Below, in pieces: positions 26,800 through 36,440 of a stretch of 56,688 nucleotides of DNA. Positions within the stretch are counted from its first letter, which is position 1. The number at the start of each line of letters is the position of its first letter. The stretch comes from an uncultured Prevotella sp. (lineage in GTDB: Bacteria; Bacteroidota; Bacteroidia; Bacteroidales; Bacteroidaceae): contig CAMHAM010000018.1 of NCBI GenBank assembly GCA_946183415.1, positions 1-56,688 on the forward strand, written 5' to 3'. The position numbers were made by a program, and so were the translations under genes. The notes under the pieces are model-generated. The model ran no database searches. It saw nothing but the letters and a program-made list of their open reading frames with translations, and was not told where the DNA came from.

Positions 26800-28185
26800 A
26801 TGGCAAAAGATAAAATCGCATACGTTTGCTCCAACTGCGGCCAGGAGTCGCCGAAGTGGATAGGAAAGTGCCCCGCATGTGGGCAGTGGAACACATTTCA
26901 GGAAGTCCGTATCGCTGCTGACACCAAGCAGAAAGCAGCTACCACAGCAGCAGCCTCTGCAGGACATGCACTACGGAAAAACAAGACACTGAAACTCAGA
27001 GACATTTCCGATCATGATGATCCACGTATAGACATGCATGACGAGGAACTCAACCGTGTGTTAGGTGGTGGTCTTGTTCCTGGTTCCATCGTTCTTTTAG
27101 GTGGTGAACCAGGTATCGGCAAGTCTACCCTCTCCCTACAGACCATGCTTCGTCTGCCTGAGAAAAAGATACTCTACGTCAGTGGTGAGGAGAGTGCGCA
27201 CCAGCTGAAGATGCGAGCCAATCGTATCCCTCACGAAGAGAATGACAATTTCCTTATCCTCTGCGAGAACTCATTAGAGAACATCTTCGACCACATCAAG
27301 GATGTGCAGCCTGAGTTGGTTATTATCGACTCTATTCAAACCATTATGACTGAGGACGTAGAGTCGTCTGCAGGCTCTATCGCCCAAGTGCGGGAATGTG
27401 CATCCTCCCTTCTGCGCTTTGCCAAGACCAGCGGTGTTCCCGTCATTCTGATCGGACACATCACCAAGGAAGGCACACTCGCAGGACCCAAGATCCTTGA
27501 ACATATCGTCGACACCGTCATTCAGTTTGAGGGCGACCAGCACTATATGTACCGCATACTGCGCTCTATGAAAAACCGCTTCGGTTCTACAGCCGAGCTC
27601 GGCATCTACGAGATGCAGCAAAGCGGACTCAGACAAGTTTCAAACCCATCGGAACTTCTGCTTACACAGGATCACGAAGGATTGTCAGGAGTAGCCATCT
27701 CTTCAGCCATCGAGGGGGTGCGTCCCTTCTTGGTTGAGACCCAAGCTCTTGTATCCACTGCAGCCTACGGTACCCCACAGCGCTCAGCAACGGGCTTCGA
27801 CCAGCGACGCCTCAACATGCTGCTTGCCGTACTCGAGAAACGCGTAGGATTCAAACTCATGCAAAAGGATGTGTTTATCAATATTGCAGGAGGTCTGCGT
27901 GTGACCGATCTTGCCACCGACCTCTCCGTCATTGCAGCAGTTCTCTCCTCGAATGTCGACACACCTATTGAGAGTGGTTGGTGTATGGCGGGCGAAGTAG
28001 GACTTTCTGGAGAAGTGCGCCCCGTCAATCGCATTGAACAACGTATTGCTGAAGCCGAAAAACTGGGATTCAGCGACATCATCATCCCTAAATACAACCT
28101 TCAGGGCTTCGATGCCAAGAAATTCCATATCAGCATTCATCCCGTCCGCAAGGTCGAAGAAGCCCTTCGCGAGCTCTTCGGATAA
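26800..28185 (+). CDS. radA: DNA repair protein RadA
   Basis: This 461-residue RecA-like ATPase processes branched recombination intermediates and loads DNA strands. An N-terminal zinc finger uses C10, C13, C24 and C27 (VCSNCGQESP and CPACGQW). It is followed by Walker A GGEPGIGKST, the RadA-specific KNRFGST motif and a C-terminal Lon-like domain (about 290-455). A longer in-frame reading from 26719 adds 27 low-complexity residues encoded by the TTTTCAC repeat and the promoter, so I take the ATG at 26800. Confidence 0.95.
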   Translation: MAKDKIAYVCSNCGQESPKWIGKCPACGQWNTFQEVRIAADTKQKAATTAAASAGHALRKNKTLKLRDISDHDDPRIDMHDEELNRVLGGGLVPGSIVLLGGEPGIGKSTLSLQTMLRLPEKKILYVSGEESAHQLKMRANRIPHEENDNFLILCENSLENIFDHIKDVQPELVIIDSIQTIMTEDVESSAGSIAQVRECASSLLRFAKTSGVPVILIGHITKEGTLAGPKILEHIVDTVIQFEGDQHYMYRILRSMKNRFGSTAELGIYEMQQSGLRQVSNPSELLLTQDHEGLSGVAISSAIEGVRPFLVETQALVSTAAYGTPQRSATGFDQRRLNMLLAVLEKRVGFKLMQKDVFINIAGGLRVTDLATDLSVIAAVLSSNVDTPIESGWCMAGEVGLSGEVRPVNRIEQRIAEAEKLGFSDIIIPKYNLQGFDAKKFHISIHPVRKVEEALRELFG

Positions 28186-28231
28186 CCATCATGAAGGGCA
28201 ATATGTAGTGCTATCTGTGGATAACAATTAG

Positions 28232-28317
28232 GAAACATAAAGATGTAGAGACACAGGGAATTATATTAAAAAAGTGAAAAATACAGAAATCTCTGTAGCC
28301 CTATGTCTTTGTGTTTC
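28232..28317. repeat. Imperfect inverted repeat between radA and pgk
   Basis: The arms 28232-28259 and 28290-28317 match at 21 of 28 positions as an inverted repeat (core GAAACA, AAAGA, ACAG). The right arm contains the -33 box of pgk. No coding region lies in the 201-bp gap. Confidence 0.55.
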
Positions 28318-28337
28318 ATTTTTTATTTGTAACTTTG
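28308..28337 (+). promoter_or_regulatory. Promoter of pgk
   Basis: TTTG (28308-28311), 18 bp, TAACTTTG (28330-28337), 50 bp before the ATG. Confidence 0.65.
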
Positions 28338-28386
28338 CAGTCGTATTAAAAAAGCAGTTTTTCACATTATTAATATAAATACAATT

Positions 28387-29658
28387 ATGACAATCAACGA
28401 ATTCAACTTTGCCGGCAAGAAGGCAATTGTACGTGTAGACTTCAACGTACCCCTCGATGAGAATGGTAAGATCACAGACGACACCCGTATCCGCGGTGCC
28501 CTGCCTACCCTGAAGAAGATTCTGAATGATGGTGGTGCTACTATCATCATGTCGCACATGGGTAAGCCCAAAGGTAAGGTTAATCCAAAGCTCTCTCTGG
28601 GTCAGATCCGCGAGGCTGTTGAGAAGGCACTCGGTGTTCCCGTTGCTTTTGCTCCCGACTGCGCTAAGGCTGCCGATGCTGCCAAGGCTCTGAAGATGGG
28701 TGAGGCTCTGCTGCTCGAGAACCTGCGCTACTATCCTGAGGAGGAAGGCAAGCCCGTAGGTGTTGAGAAAGGTACTCCTGAGTACGACGAGGCAAAGAAG
28801 GCTATGAAGGCCAGCCAGAAGGAGTTTGCCAAGACATTGGCTTCTTACGCTGACTGCTACGTGATGGACGCCTTTGGTACAGCTCACCGCAAGCATGCTT
28901 CTACCGCTGTCATCGCCGACTACTTCGACGCAGACAACAAGATGCTTGGTCTGCTGATGGAGAAGGAGGTTCAGGCTGTTGACAATGTTCTCTCTAACAT
29001 CAAGCGCCCGTTCGTTGCCATCATGGGTGGTTCAAAGGTATCTTCTAAGATCGGTATCATCGAGAACCTGCTCGGTAAGGTTGACAAGCTCATCCTCTGC
29101 GGTGGTATGACCTACACCTTCGCAAAGGCTCACAATGGTGAGATTGGCGATTCTATCGTTGAGCTCGACAAACTGGATGTAGCTCTGGGTGTTGAGGAAC
29201 TGGCTAAAAAGAACGGTGTTGAGCTCGTTCTGGGTTCTGACTGTACTGCCACTAACGGTCTCGACTTCGGTACGATGACTGTGAAGGATGGCGCAGAGAT
29301 TATCAACTGCCCAGCCAACAAGGTTCCCGCAGGCTTCGAGGGTGTTGACGCTGGTCCTGCCTCTCAGGAGGACTTCCGCAAGGCTATCGAGGGTGCTAAG
29401 ACCATTCTGTGGAACGGTCCTGCAGGCGTATTCGAGTGTGACAAGTTCACCGCTGGTTCACGTGCCATTGGCGAGGCTATCGCTAAGGCAACTGCTGAGG
29501 GCGCCTTCTCTCTGATTGGTGGTGGCGACTCTGTAGCTTGTGTTAACAAGTTCGGTCTGGCTGATCAGGTATCTTACATCTCTACTGGTGGTGGTGCTCT
29601 GCTCGAGGCCATCGAGGGTAAGGTTCTGCCTGGTGTAGCAGCTATCAAAGGCGAATAA
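28387..29658 (+). CDS. pgk: Phosphoglycerate kinase
   Basis: This 423-residue glycolytic enzyme moves phosphate from 1,3-bisphosphoglycerate to ADP. The signatures are intact: [13 protein letters not shown] near residue 17, [48 protein letters not shown], and [14 protein letters not shown] with [14 protein letters not shown] at the end. Codon choice looks that of a highly expressed gene (frequent GGT, GCT, AAG). Confidence 0.97.
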   Translation: MTINEFNFAGKKAIVRVDFNVPLDENGKITDDTRIRGALPTLKKILNDGGATIIMSHMGKPKGKVNPKLSLGQIREAVEKALGVPVAFAPDCAKAADAAKALKMGEALLLENLRYYPEEEGKPVGVEKGTPEYDEAKKAMKASQKEFAKTLASYADCYVMDAFGTAHRKHASTAVIADYFDADNKMLGLLMEKEVQAVDNVLSNIKRPFVAIMGGSKVSSKIGIIENLLGKVDKLILCGGMTYTFAKAHNGEIGDSIVELDKLDVALGVEELAKKNGVELVLGSDCTATNGLDFGTMTVKDGAEIINCPANKVPAGFEGVDAGPASQEDFRKAIEGAKTILWNGPAGVFECDKFTAGSRAIGEAIAKATAEGAFSLIGGGDSVACVNKFGLADQVSYISTGGGALLEAIEGKVLPGVAAIKGE

Positions 29659-29664
29659 TAAGTA

Positions 29665-31047
29665 TTGAAAAAGTTTCAGATAACCATCCTGACACTGCTT
29701 GCCGTTCTACTGGCGGCATGCAGTAGTGGGGATGACGAAACACAAACAATCGTCCCTGACGACCCAGATGGCGTCAGGGACGATGATATTGGGGCGGTTG
29801 TTAAACTGAGCCAAGATTCCATCGTGTGGGTTGACTCTACCAGGACCAGTTATGGAAAGCAGACCCAGACTTTTACTTATAGTTATCGTTCGCACGATGC
29901 TTTTGGCGACACCATCCGCCTGACCGCCCTCATCGGATGGCCAAAGGCTGATGTTGATCCCACGAATCTCCTAATCGGATGCCATATCACGATCACCGAG
30001 GATGCCAAGGCGCCTACAAACTTTGGCACCAACGATATTGCCAGTGATGTCGGTATGCTCCTTATGCATGCTGTCAGTGGCGATTCACATTCGAGCAACG
30101 CCTTGGTGATTATGCCCGATTATGAAGGCTACGGTGGAACCGTCAAACGTACACATCCCTATCTCTGTCAGGAGCTGACTGCCCGTCAGGTCGTGGATGC
30201 AGTACGTGCGGGCATGAAACTGTTTAAAGAGCAAAACGGCCAGATGGCTGATGGCTGGAAGACGGTTGTCGCTGGATATTCTCAAGGAGGAGCCGTAGCA
30301 ATGGCTGTACATCGTCTGATAGAACAGCAGGAAGGTCTCTCCGATGAGCTACACTTCTGTGGCTCCATCTGTGGCGATGGCCCTTACGACCTCGTTGCTA
30401 CTTTCCAACAAAATATCAACGACGATAAGATCTATCTGCCTGCGGTAGTGCCTTTGATTCTCAAAGGAATGTGCGAAAACATGCCCCAACTGAAGGGGTA
30501 TGAACCATCAGATTTCCTGACTCCCAGTTTTGTGGATACAGGTGTGCTCGACATGATCAGTCAGAAGACGCTAAGCACTAAGGATATTCAAGAACGCCTC
30601 GAAGCTTATGCAAAAGACCACCCCGAGGCCATGAAGTTCTATTTCGACGATGGGGGCAACTACCTGAAGGCCAATATGGTCTTACGTCCTGAGTGTATTG
30701 CCTATTTCACAGGTGAAAACGTGTCAGAAAGCGACAGACCAAAAATGGAGGCTCTGGCGCAAGCACTTAAGGCAAATACTATCTGGGGGCCTTGGACTGG
30801 TTTTGGCAATTGGCAGCCACAGCACCCCATCATGGCTTTTCACTCTGTAACAGATGAGGTCGTACCTTTCGTCAACTATCAACAGGCATACGACTACTGT
30901 CAACAGTACTTCAACGGCCGACGTTTCTCAAGCAGTTTTTTCAATACCCATACTTCAGCTGGCTATATGTTCTTCGGATTCCACTGTACATCTCTGATGG
31001 AGGATCTGCTACAGGGAAAAGCATCGACCACGAAAATCGATCAATAA
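29665..31047 (+). CDS. Secreted lipase-like alpha/beta hydrolase, lipoprotein
   Basis: This 460-residue lipoprotein (lipobox LAAC, Cys19) carries an alpha/beta hydrolase resembling secretory lipases. The nucleophile is S206 in VVAGYSQGGAVAMAVHR. A likely acid is the Asp of HSVTDEVVPF, and the His may lie in FNTHTSAGYMFF near the end. The start is TTG at 29665: it gives a perfect signal sequence (MKKFQITILTLLAVLLAAC) and no in-frame ATG precedes the mature domain. It begins 6 bp after pgk and may be read through from it. The substrate is unknown. Confidence 0.72.
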   Translation: MKKFQITILTLLAVLLAACSSGDDETQTIVPDDPDGVRDDDIGAVVKLSQDSIVWVDSTRTSYGKQTQTFTYSYRSHDAFGDTIRLTALIGWPKADVDPTNLLIGCHITITEDAKAPTNFGTNDIASDVGMLLMHAVSGDSHSSNALVIMPDYEGYGGTVKRTHPYLCQELTARQVVDAVRAGMKLFKEQNGQMADGWKTVVAGYSQGGAVAMAVHRLIEQQEGLSDELHFCGSICGDGPYDLVATFQQNINDDKIYLPAVVPLILKGMCENMPQLKGYEPSDFLTPSFVDTGVLDMISQKTLSTKDIQERLEAYAKDHPEAMKFYFDDGGNYLKANMVLRPECIAYFTGENVSESDRPKMEALAQALKANTIWGPWTGFGNWQPQHPIMAFHSVTDEVVPFVNYQQAYDYCQQYFNGRRFSSSFFNTHTSAGYMFFGFHCTSLMEDLLQGKASTTKIDQ

Positions 31048-31065
31048 TGCATAAAAAAACAAACT

Positions 31066-31938
31066 ATGGTAGAACTCAAAAACGATTACATCTCAATCCG
31101 AGTGTCTGAGAAAGGTGCAGAGCTCCAGAGCATCCAAGATAAGAATGGAAAGGAATACCTCTGGCAGGCTGATCCAAAATACTGGTCTCGTCACTCCCCT
31201 ATCCTCTTCCCAATCGTCTGCAGCGTCAATGATGAGACGTATCGTGTCGAGGGAAAGGAATATCATCTGCCCCGTCACGGCTTTGCCCGCGATGCCCAGT
31301 TTAAATTGATTTACCAGAGTGAGCGGAAGGTCACCTTCGCCCTTGAGTCATCTGAAGAGACCCGCAAGGTCTATCCCTATGATTTTACCCTCTCTGTCAG
31401 CTATATCCTTGATGATAACAAAATAGGTGTCATCTGGCATGTACATAATGACGACACACGTGAAATCCACTTCCAGATAGGAGGTCATCCAGCTTTTAAT
31501 ATTCCTGGAATGAAAGCTGGCGACAGTCAAAGTGGTCGCATACGTCTCGACAACACAGAGCTGATGGATGCCCTTCATAGTTATGGAGACGGTTCGCACG
31601 AGATGAACGAAGTGCCCTTCGTTGAAGCAGAGAATGGCATGATGGAGTTTTCCGATAACACATGGCGCAATGACTCCATCAAGATTCACAAGAGTCAGCT
31701 GCATCGTGCAGAACTCTTAGGTACTGACGGTGAAGCTGAAGTGACAGTCGACTTCCGCACACCAGTAGTGGCCTTCTGGAGTCCATACGGAAAACAAGCT
31801 CCTTTCGTCTGCATCGAGCCTTGGTACGGCATCGGAGATCCACGCGGCTTCAATGGTGAGTTCAAGGATAAGCCACTCATGAATCACCTCCTGCCAGGCG
31901 CCTCGTTTATGTCGAAATACGAGATTACTATCCACTAA
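31066..31938 (+). CDS. Aldose 1-epimerase-like protein (LacX type)
   Basis: This 290-residue cytoplasmic protein has the galactose-mutarotase fold. It shows AELQSIQDKNGKEYLWQADP near the N-terminus, FPIVCSVNDETY, LPRHGFARD (His), and QIGGHPAFNIP (second His), ending with FVCIEPWYGIGDP. The pattern fits the LacX-like branch, whose true substrates are not settled. It lies 18 bp after the lipase-like gene and 8 bp before the HAD phosphatase gene. Confidence 0.82.
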   Translation: MVELKNDYISIRVSEKGAELQSIQDKNGKEYLWQADPKYWSRHSPILFPIVCSVNDETYRVEGKEYHLPRHGFARDAQFKLIYQSERKVTFALESSEETRKVYPYDFTLSVSYILDDNKIGVIWHVHNDDTREIHFQIGGHPAFNIPGMKAGDSQSGRIRLDNTELMDALHSYGDGSHEMNEVPFVEAENGMMEFSDNTWRNDSIKIHKSQLHRAELLGTDGEAEVTVDFRTPVVAFWSPYGKQAPFVCIEPWYGIGDPRGFNGEFKDKPLMNHLLPGASFMSKYEITIH

Positions 31939-31946
31939 GACACAGC

Positions 31947-32732
31947 ATGACGCGATACGCTCTATTCTTTGATATCGACGGTACACTCGTGAGTTTCAAG
32001 ACCCACGAGATACCGCCGTCAACGATTCTGGCCCTCACCCAGGCCAAAGCCAATGGCCACCGCATCTTCATAGCTACAGGCCGTCCACCAATCATTATCA
32101 CCAACCTTGGTGCTATCAACCACCTCATTGACGGTTTTGTCACCAGCAATGGTGCTCTCTGTTACGTGGGCGATGACATCGTTCGGTGCAAAGCCATCCC
32201 TCATGAATCGGCCTGTCAGGTGGTAGCTGATGCCAGAGAGAAGCAATATGGCCTGATTGTTGTGGGCGAGCGCGATATTGCCGTCCTTGACCCCAAAGGA
32301 GAGGTGGACCAAATCTTTCGAAAGGAGATTGCCGTGAAGAATCTGGACCTTGAAAAACCTGTGGACGAGGTTCTTCAACAGCCTATCCTTCAGCTTACGC
32401 CCTTTTTCACGGCTGATTATGAGGCAGAACTGATGCAGCGCCTCCCAGGCTGTGTTTCTGGTCGTTGGCATCCTGCATTCACTGATATCACAGCCATCAA
32501 AGCTGACAAAGGCCAGGGGATTCTCGCGATGGCAGCCTATGAAGGCTTTAACCCACAGCATACTATGGCCTTTGGTGATGGAGGCAACGACACGTCTATG
32601 ATTCTCACCGCCGGCATTGGCATCGCTATGGGGAATGCACTCGACACCCTCAAGCAACAAGCTGACTATGTCACAACTTCTGTTGATGACGATGGTATCT
32701 TTAATGCCCTCAAGCATTTCGCACTGATATAA
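31947..32732 (+). CDS. Cof-type HAD phosphatase
   Basis: This 261-residue protein is a haloacid-dehalogenase-type sugar-phosphate or nucleotide phosphatase. The four HAD motifs are visible: FFDIDGTLVS (Asp nucleophile), FIATGRPP, the lysine of DITAIKADKGQG, and AFGDGGNDTSM. A C2-type cap lies between motifs 2 and 3. The substrate cannot be read from sequence. A strong terminator follows directly. Confidence 0.88.
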   Translation: MTRYALFFDIDGTLVSFKTHEIPPSTILALTQAKANGHRIFIATGRPPIIITNLGAINHLIDGFVTSNGALCYVGDDIVRCKAIPHESACQVVADAREKQYGLIVVGERDIAVLDPKGEVDQIFRKEIAVKNLDLEKPVDEVLQQPILQLTPFFTADYEAELMQRLPGCVSGRWHPAFTDITAIKADKGQGILAMAAYEGFNPQHTMAFGDGGNDTSMILTAGIGIAMGNALDTLKQQADYVTTSVDDDGIFNALKHFALI

Positions 32733-32734
32733 AA

Positions 32735-32766
32735 AATCCCCAGCTGAATATCATCAGCTGGGGATT
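32735..32766. terminator. Bidirectional terminator
   Basis: A perfect 13-bp stem (AATCCCCAGCTGA with TCAGCTGGGGATT) with a 6-nt loop stands between the convergent HAD gene and the 81-residue gene. An A run on its left gives a U tract for the minus-strand transcript. Confidence 0.88.
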
Positions 32767-32781
32767 CAATTTCATTTTGTC

Positions 32782-33027
32782 TTACGACTGGAAAGAGTCG
32801 CGCTCATCGGGTTTGTAAGTTTTACCATCTTCCTTCATGTAAACCTGCAAATCACTGAAATAACCCGTCTCCTGAATCTTCACCAGATTCTCCTTGGCTT
32901 CCTCTTCCTTGAGGTACTCCTTGGCTGTAGCCAAGTGGTTGGTAAATTCGAGCTTTTTCTTTTCTGTGTCCAGAACAGAAATCCACTCATCCTTCAGACG
33001 GTCTCCGATTACAAATTTCTTACTCAT
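32782..33027 (-). CDS. Small conserved-looking hypothetical protein
   Basis: This 81-residue charged, helical protein starts MSKKFVIGDRLKDEWISVLD and is rich in Lys and Glu (residues 22-50 could form a coiled coil). It has no signal peptide. Its own TATCTTTG box at 33063-33070 and a strong terminator on the far side support it as a real single-gene unit. I recognise no family. Confidence 0.7.
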   Translation of the reverse strand: MSKKFVIGDRLKDEWISVLDTEKKKLEFTNHLATAKEYLKEEEAKENLVKIQETGYFSDLQVYMKEDGKTYKPDERDSFQS

Positions 33028-33062
33028 AGCTGTATTTCAATTAAATAGTTTGTTTGATGCTG

Positions 33063-33070
33063 CAAAGATA
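33063..33070 (-). promoter_or_regulatory. -7 box of the 81-residue gene
   Basis: Minus-strand TATCTTTG, 35 bp before the start codon. The -33 box is weak. Confidence 0.5.
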
Positions 33071-33131
33071 CAAACAATTCTAATACATTGTACAACTATT
33101 ACCCTTATTTTTCGTGAAAACGTTTGCAAGA

Positions 33132-34190
33132 TTAGCGCCTTTCTCGGAATGTCTCACGTTTCATCTTGGCGTCGAACATCCACTTGATAATCTTCGGATA
33201 GCCAGCAGCCCAGCGGATAAGGGGATAGCCAAAACGGCTGAAGAAGAAATTGTAAACCTTCTTCTGATCCTCCATCTTCTTGAATACGGCTGCATTGGTC
33301 TCATGGAAGGGCTTGTTCTCCGTGATGGCGAGGAAAGCATTATAAGCAGTCTTAAAGGCATCATAGAGTCCCTCACCCGTGAGCTTATTGGGAAAACCGC
33401 CTGCATCACCGATCAGGATAACATGATCGACAGTCGACTCCACTGTGTTCAGCGGGATATAGGCTCCACGCATACTACCTTCGGGTACGCCAAAACGCTT
33501 CAATGCCTCAAGGAAAGTGCCTGAATGGCGCTTCCAGTCATCGTTGGTCTCAATGTTGACGAAACCATACATATCGCGACCACGACTGGGGAACTTGTAG
33601 AAACATCCCGGTGAGTACTTCTTGGAGAAATGAACGAAGATATCATCATCGTGCTCATCCTGGACATAATACTCCAGGAAGAGGGCGTGCATCTTAGGCG
33701 CACCTGTCATCTGCTTGCGAATCAAGCTGTTGGCACCATCGGCAGCAATCAGATAGCGACAAGAGAACTGCATACCCGATTTCAGGGATACGAGGATACG
33801 ACCATCGGACTGTTTCTCGAAACGGGCAAAACTGCCTTTGATAAACTCACCACCACGATTCTGGTAATACTTCAACAGGTCATAGTCGAAGTCCGTACGA
33901 CGCGTCATACGAATCTCGTACTCTGAATGGAAGTCGCACACCTTGTCGTCCTCGAACTGTACGCGCATGTGATTAATAGGACGGTACTCGTACTTGATGC
34001 CAGGCATCAACTCGTCGAGCAGACGCCACGCTTTTACTGTCAGACCGCCACCACACACTTTCTCACGCGGGAATGTCGCATGATCGACTATCGCGCACTC
34101 TACACCTGCCTGCTTCAACAGGCTACCACAGACCGTTCCTGCAGGACCTGCGCCAATGATCAGGACATCAATCGTTCTCAAATTCTCCAT
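33132..34190 (-). CDS. Geranylgeranyl-reductase-type FAD oxidoreductase
   Basis: This 352-residue flavoprotein has the FAD-binding loop VLIIGAGPAGTVCGSLL at the N-terminus, the family motif FPREKVCGGGL at about 42-52, and the second FAD motif VILIGDAGGFPNKLTGEGLYDAF at about 250-272. These fit the geranylgeranyl reductase family, which saturates isoprenoid chains. In Bacteroidetes the substrate is unknown; a quinone or polyprenol side chain is a guess. A terminator separates it from the mutase operon. Confidence 0.8.
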   Translation of the reverse strand: MENLRTIDVLIIGAGPAGTVCGSLLKQAGVECAIVDHATFPREKVCGGGLTVKAWRLLDELMPGIKYEYRPINHMRVQFEDDKVCDFHSEYEIRMTRRTDFDYDLLKYYQNRGGEFIKGSFARFEKQSDGRILVSLKSGMQFSCRYLIAADGANSLIRKQMTGAPKMHALFLEYYVQDEHDDDIFVHFSKKYSPGCFYKFPSRGRDMYGFVNIETNDDWKRHSGTFLEALKRFGVPEGSMRGAYIPLNTVESTVDHVILIGDAGGFPNKLTGEGLYDAFKTAYNAFLAITENKPFHETNAAVFKKMEDQKKVYNFFFSRFGYPLIRWAAGYPKIIKWMFDAKMKRETFRERR

Positions 34191-34217
34191 CTAGATACCA
34201 ATTATTTAATAAACAAC

Positions 34218-34248
34218 ATATCCCTGACTGGGTTACAGCCAGGGATAT
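34218..34248 (-). terminator. Terminator after the methylmalonyl-CoA mutase operon
   Basis: ATATCCCTGACTG (34218-34230) pairs with CAGCCAGGGATAT (34236-34248), one mismatch, just past the large-subunit stop. Confidence 0.7.
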
Positions 34249-34255
34249 TGAACTA

Positions 34256-36424
34256 TTACTCCTTGTCGAGCAGAATCTTCATCATCTCGCAAGCGGCCTT
34301 GGCCACAGAGGTACCTGGACCAAAGATGGCAGCCACGCCAGCCTTGTAGAGGAAGTCATAGTCCTGGGCGGGAATAACACCACCGGCAATGACCATAATG
34401 TCCTCACGACCGAGTTTCTTCAGCTCCTCGATGAGCTGCGGGATGAGCGTCTTGTGGCCTGCTGCAAGTGAAGAGGCACCGACCACATGGACGTCGTTCT
34501 CAACAGCCTCGCGGGCAGCCTCTGCAGGAGTCTGGAACAGCGGTCCCATATCCACATCGAAGCCACAGTCGGCATAACCAGTAGCTACAACCTTAGCACC
34601 ACGGTCGTGACCATCCTGACCCATCTTGGCAATGAAGATACGAGGACGACGACCTTCCTTCTCTGCGAACTCATCGGTCAGCTTGCATGCCAACTCGAAG
34701 TCGCTATCGTTCTTTGATTCTGAACTATACACGCCTGAAATTGTTCTGATTACTGCTTTATAACGGCCTACGATCTCTTCGCAGGCATCACTGATCTCAC
34801 CCAGCGTACAACGCAGCTGAGCAGCCTTTACTGCCAAGTCGAGCAGGTTGTTCTCGCTCTTACGACCCTCGTTGAAGTCGCGAACACAATCTGTAATGGC
34901 CTTGAGGGCAGCCTGGCAGGCAGCCTCGTCGCGAGAGGCACGAACCTCCTTCAGACTCTCTTCCTGCTGCTTACGTACAGCGGTATTATCAACCTCGAGG
35001 ATATCAATAGGATCCTCATGCTCCAGACGATACTTGTTGGTGCCGACGATGGTCTGCACACCAGAGTCGATACGAGCCTGAGTACGTGCTGCAGCCTCCT
35101 CGATACGCATCTTGGGCAGACCTGTCTCAATAGCCTTGGCCATACCGCCCAGTTTCTCAATCTCCTGAATGTGCTCCCAGGCCTTGTGAACCAACTCGTT
35201 GGTCAGCGTCTCCACATAGTAAGAACCTGCCCATGGGTCAATCTGCTTGCACACCTTGGTCTCATTCTGAATGTAGATCTGTGTGTTACGAGCGATACGT
35301 GCCGAGAAATCGGTAGGCAGAGCGATGGCCTCGTCGAGCGCATTGGTGTGAAGTGACTGAGTGTGGCCCAGTACAGCAGCCATAGCCTCGATACAGGTAC
35401 GACCAACGTTGTTGAAAGGATCCTGCTCGGTGAGAGACCAACCGGAAGTCTGCGAGTGAGTACGCAGGGCAAGCGACTTCGGGTTCTTGGCACCAAAGCT
35501 CTTCACGATCTTAGCCCAGAGCAGACGACCTGCACGCATCTTGGCAATTTCCATGAAGTGGTTCATGCCGATAGCCCAGAAGAAACTGAGTCGTGGAGCA
35601 AAAGCATCCACATCAATACCTGCATTCACACCAGTACGCAGATAGTCCATACCGTCTGCCAAGGTGTAAGCCAACTCGATGTCAGCGGTAGCACCTGCCT
35701 CCTGCATGTGATAGCCAGAGATAGAGATTGAGTTGAACTTTGGCATCTTCTGCGAGGTGTACTCGAAGATATCTGCGATAATCTTCATCGAGAATGCAGG
35801 GGGATAGATATAGGTGTTACGCACCATGAACTCCTTCAAGATATCGTTCTGGATGGTACCAGCCATCTCCTCAAGCTGAGCGCCCTGCTCCAGACCAGCC
35901 ACGATGTAGAATGCCAAGATAGGCAGCACGGCACCGTTCATAGTCATTGATACGGACATCTTATTCAAGGGGATACCCGAGAAGAGCACCTTCATGTTCT
36001 CCTCATTACAGATCGATACACCAGCCTTACCCACATCGCCCACTACACGAGCATTATCGGGGTCATAACCACGGTGTGTAGGCAGGTCGAAGGCTACAGA
36101 AAGACCTTTCTGACCAGAAGCCAGGTTACGACGATAGAAAGCATTCGACTCCTCTGCGGTAGAGAATCCGGCATACTGACGGATAGTCCACGGGCGGAAC
36201 GGATACATCATACTATACGGACCACGCAGATAGGGAGGAATACCAGCTGTGAAGTCAAGGTGCTCCATACCTTCGAGGTCTTCTTTTGTATAAACAGGGC
36301 GAACCTCGATATGCTCGGGAGTCTTCCAGTTCTCTACTATACCATTGTCTTTAATCCACTTGGCACCATCTTGAGCCTTGATACCAGCGTAGATATCTAT
36401 GTCTTTAAATTGTTTACGCATCAT
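34256..36424 (-). CDS. mutB: Methylmalonyl-CoA mutase, large (catalytic) subunit
   Basis: This 722-residue enzyme interconverts succinyl-CoA and methylmalonyl-CoA in the succinate-propionate route. The TIM barrel (about 1-560) carries [18 protein letters not shown] and [11 protein letters not shown]. The C-terminal cobalamin domain has DGHDRG (D604, H606), the lower ligand of B12, then [11 protein letters not shown] and [12 protein letters not shown]. It follows the small-subunit gene by 16 bp. Length matches characterised catalytic subunits. Confidence 0.96.
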   Translation of the reverse strand: MMRKQFKDIDIYAGIKAQDGAKWIKDNGIVENWKTPEHIEVRPVYTKEDLEGMEHLDFTAGIPPYLRGPYSMMYPFRPWTIRQYAGFSTAEESNAFYRRNLASGQKGLSVAFDLPTHRGYDPDNARVVGDVGKAGVSICNEENMKVLFSGIPLNKMSVSMTMNGAVLPILAFYIVAGLEQGAQLEEMAGTIQNDILKEFMVRNTYIYPPAFSMKIIADIFEYTSQKMPKFNSISISGYHMQEAGATADIELAYTLADGMDYLRTGVNAGIDVDAFAPRLSFFWAIGMNHFMEIAKMRAGRLLWAKIVKSFGAKNPKSLALRTHSQTSGWSLTEQDPFNNVGRTCIEAMAAVLGHTQSLHTNALDEAIALPTDFSARIARNTQIYIQNETKVCKQIDPWAGSYYVETLTNELVHKAWEHIQEIEKLGGMAKAIETGLPKMRIEEAAARTQARIDSGVQTIVGTNKYRLEHEDPIDILEVDNTAVRKQQEESLKEVRASRDEAACQAALKAITDCVRDFNEGRKSENNLLDLAVKAAQLRCTLGEISDACEEIVGRYKAVIRTISGVYSSESKNDSDFELACKLTDEFAEKEGRRPRIFIAKMGQDGHDRGAKVVATGYADCGFDVDMGPLFQTPAEAAREAVENDVHVVGASSLAAGHKTLIPQLIEELKKLGREDIMVIAGGVIPAQDYDFLYKAGVAAIFGPGTSVAKAACEMMKILLDKE

Positions 36425-36440
36425 TCAATTCTCCTATTCT

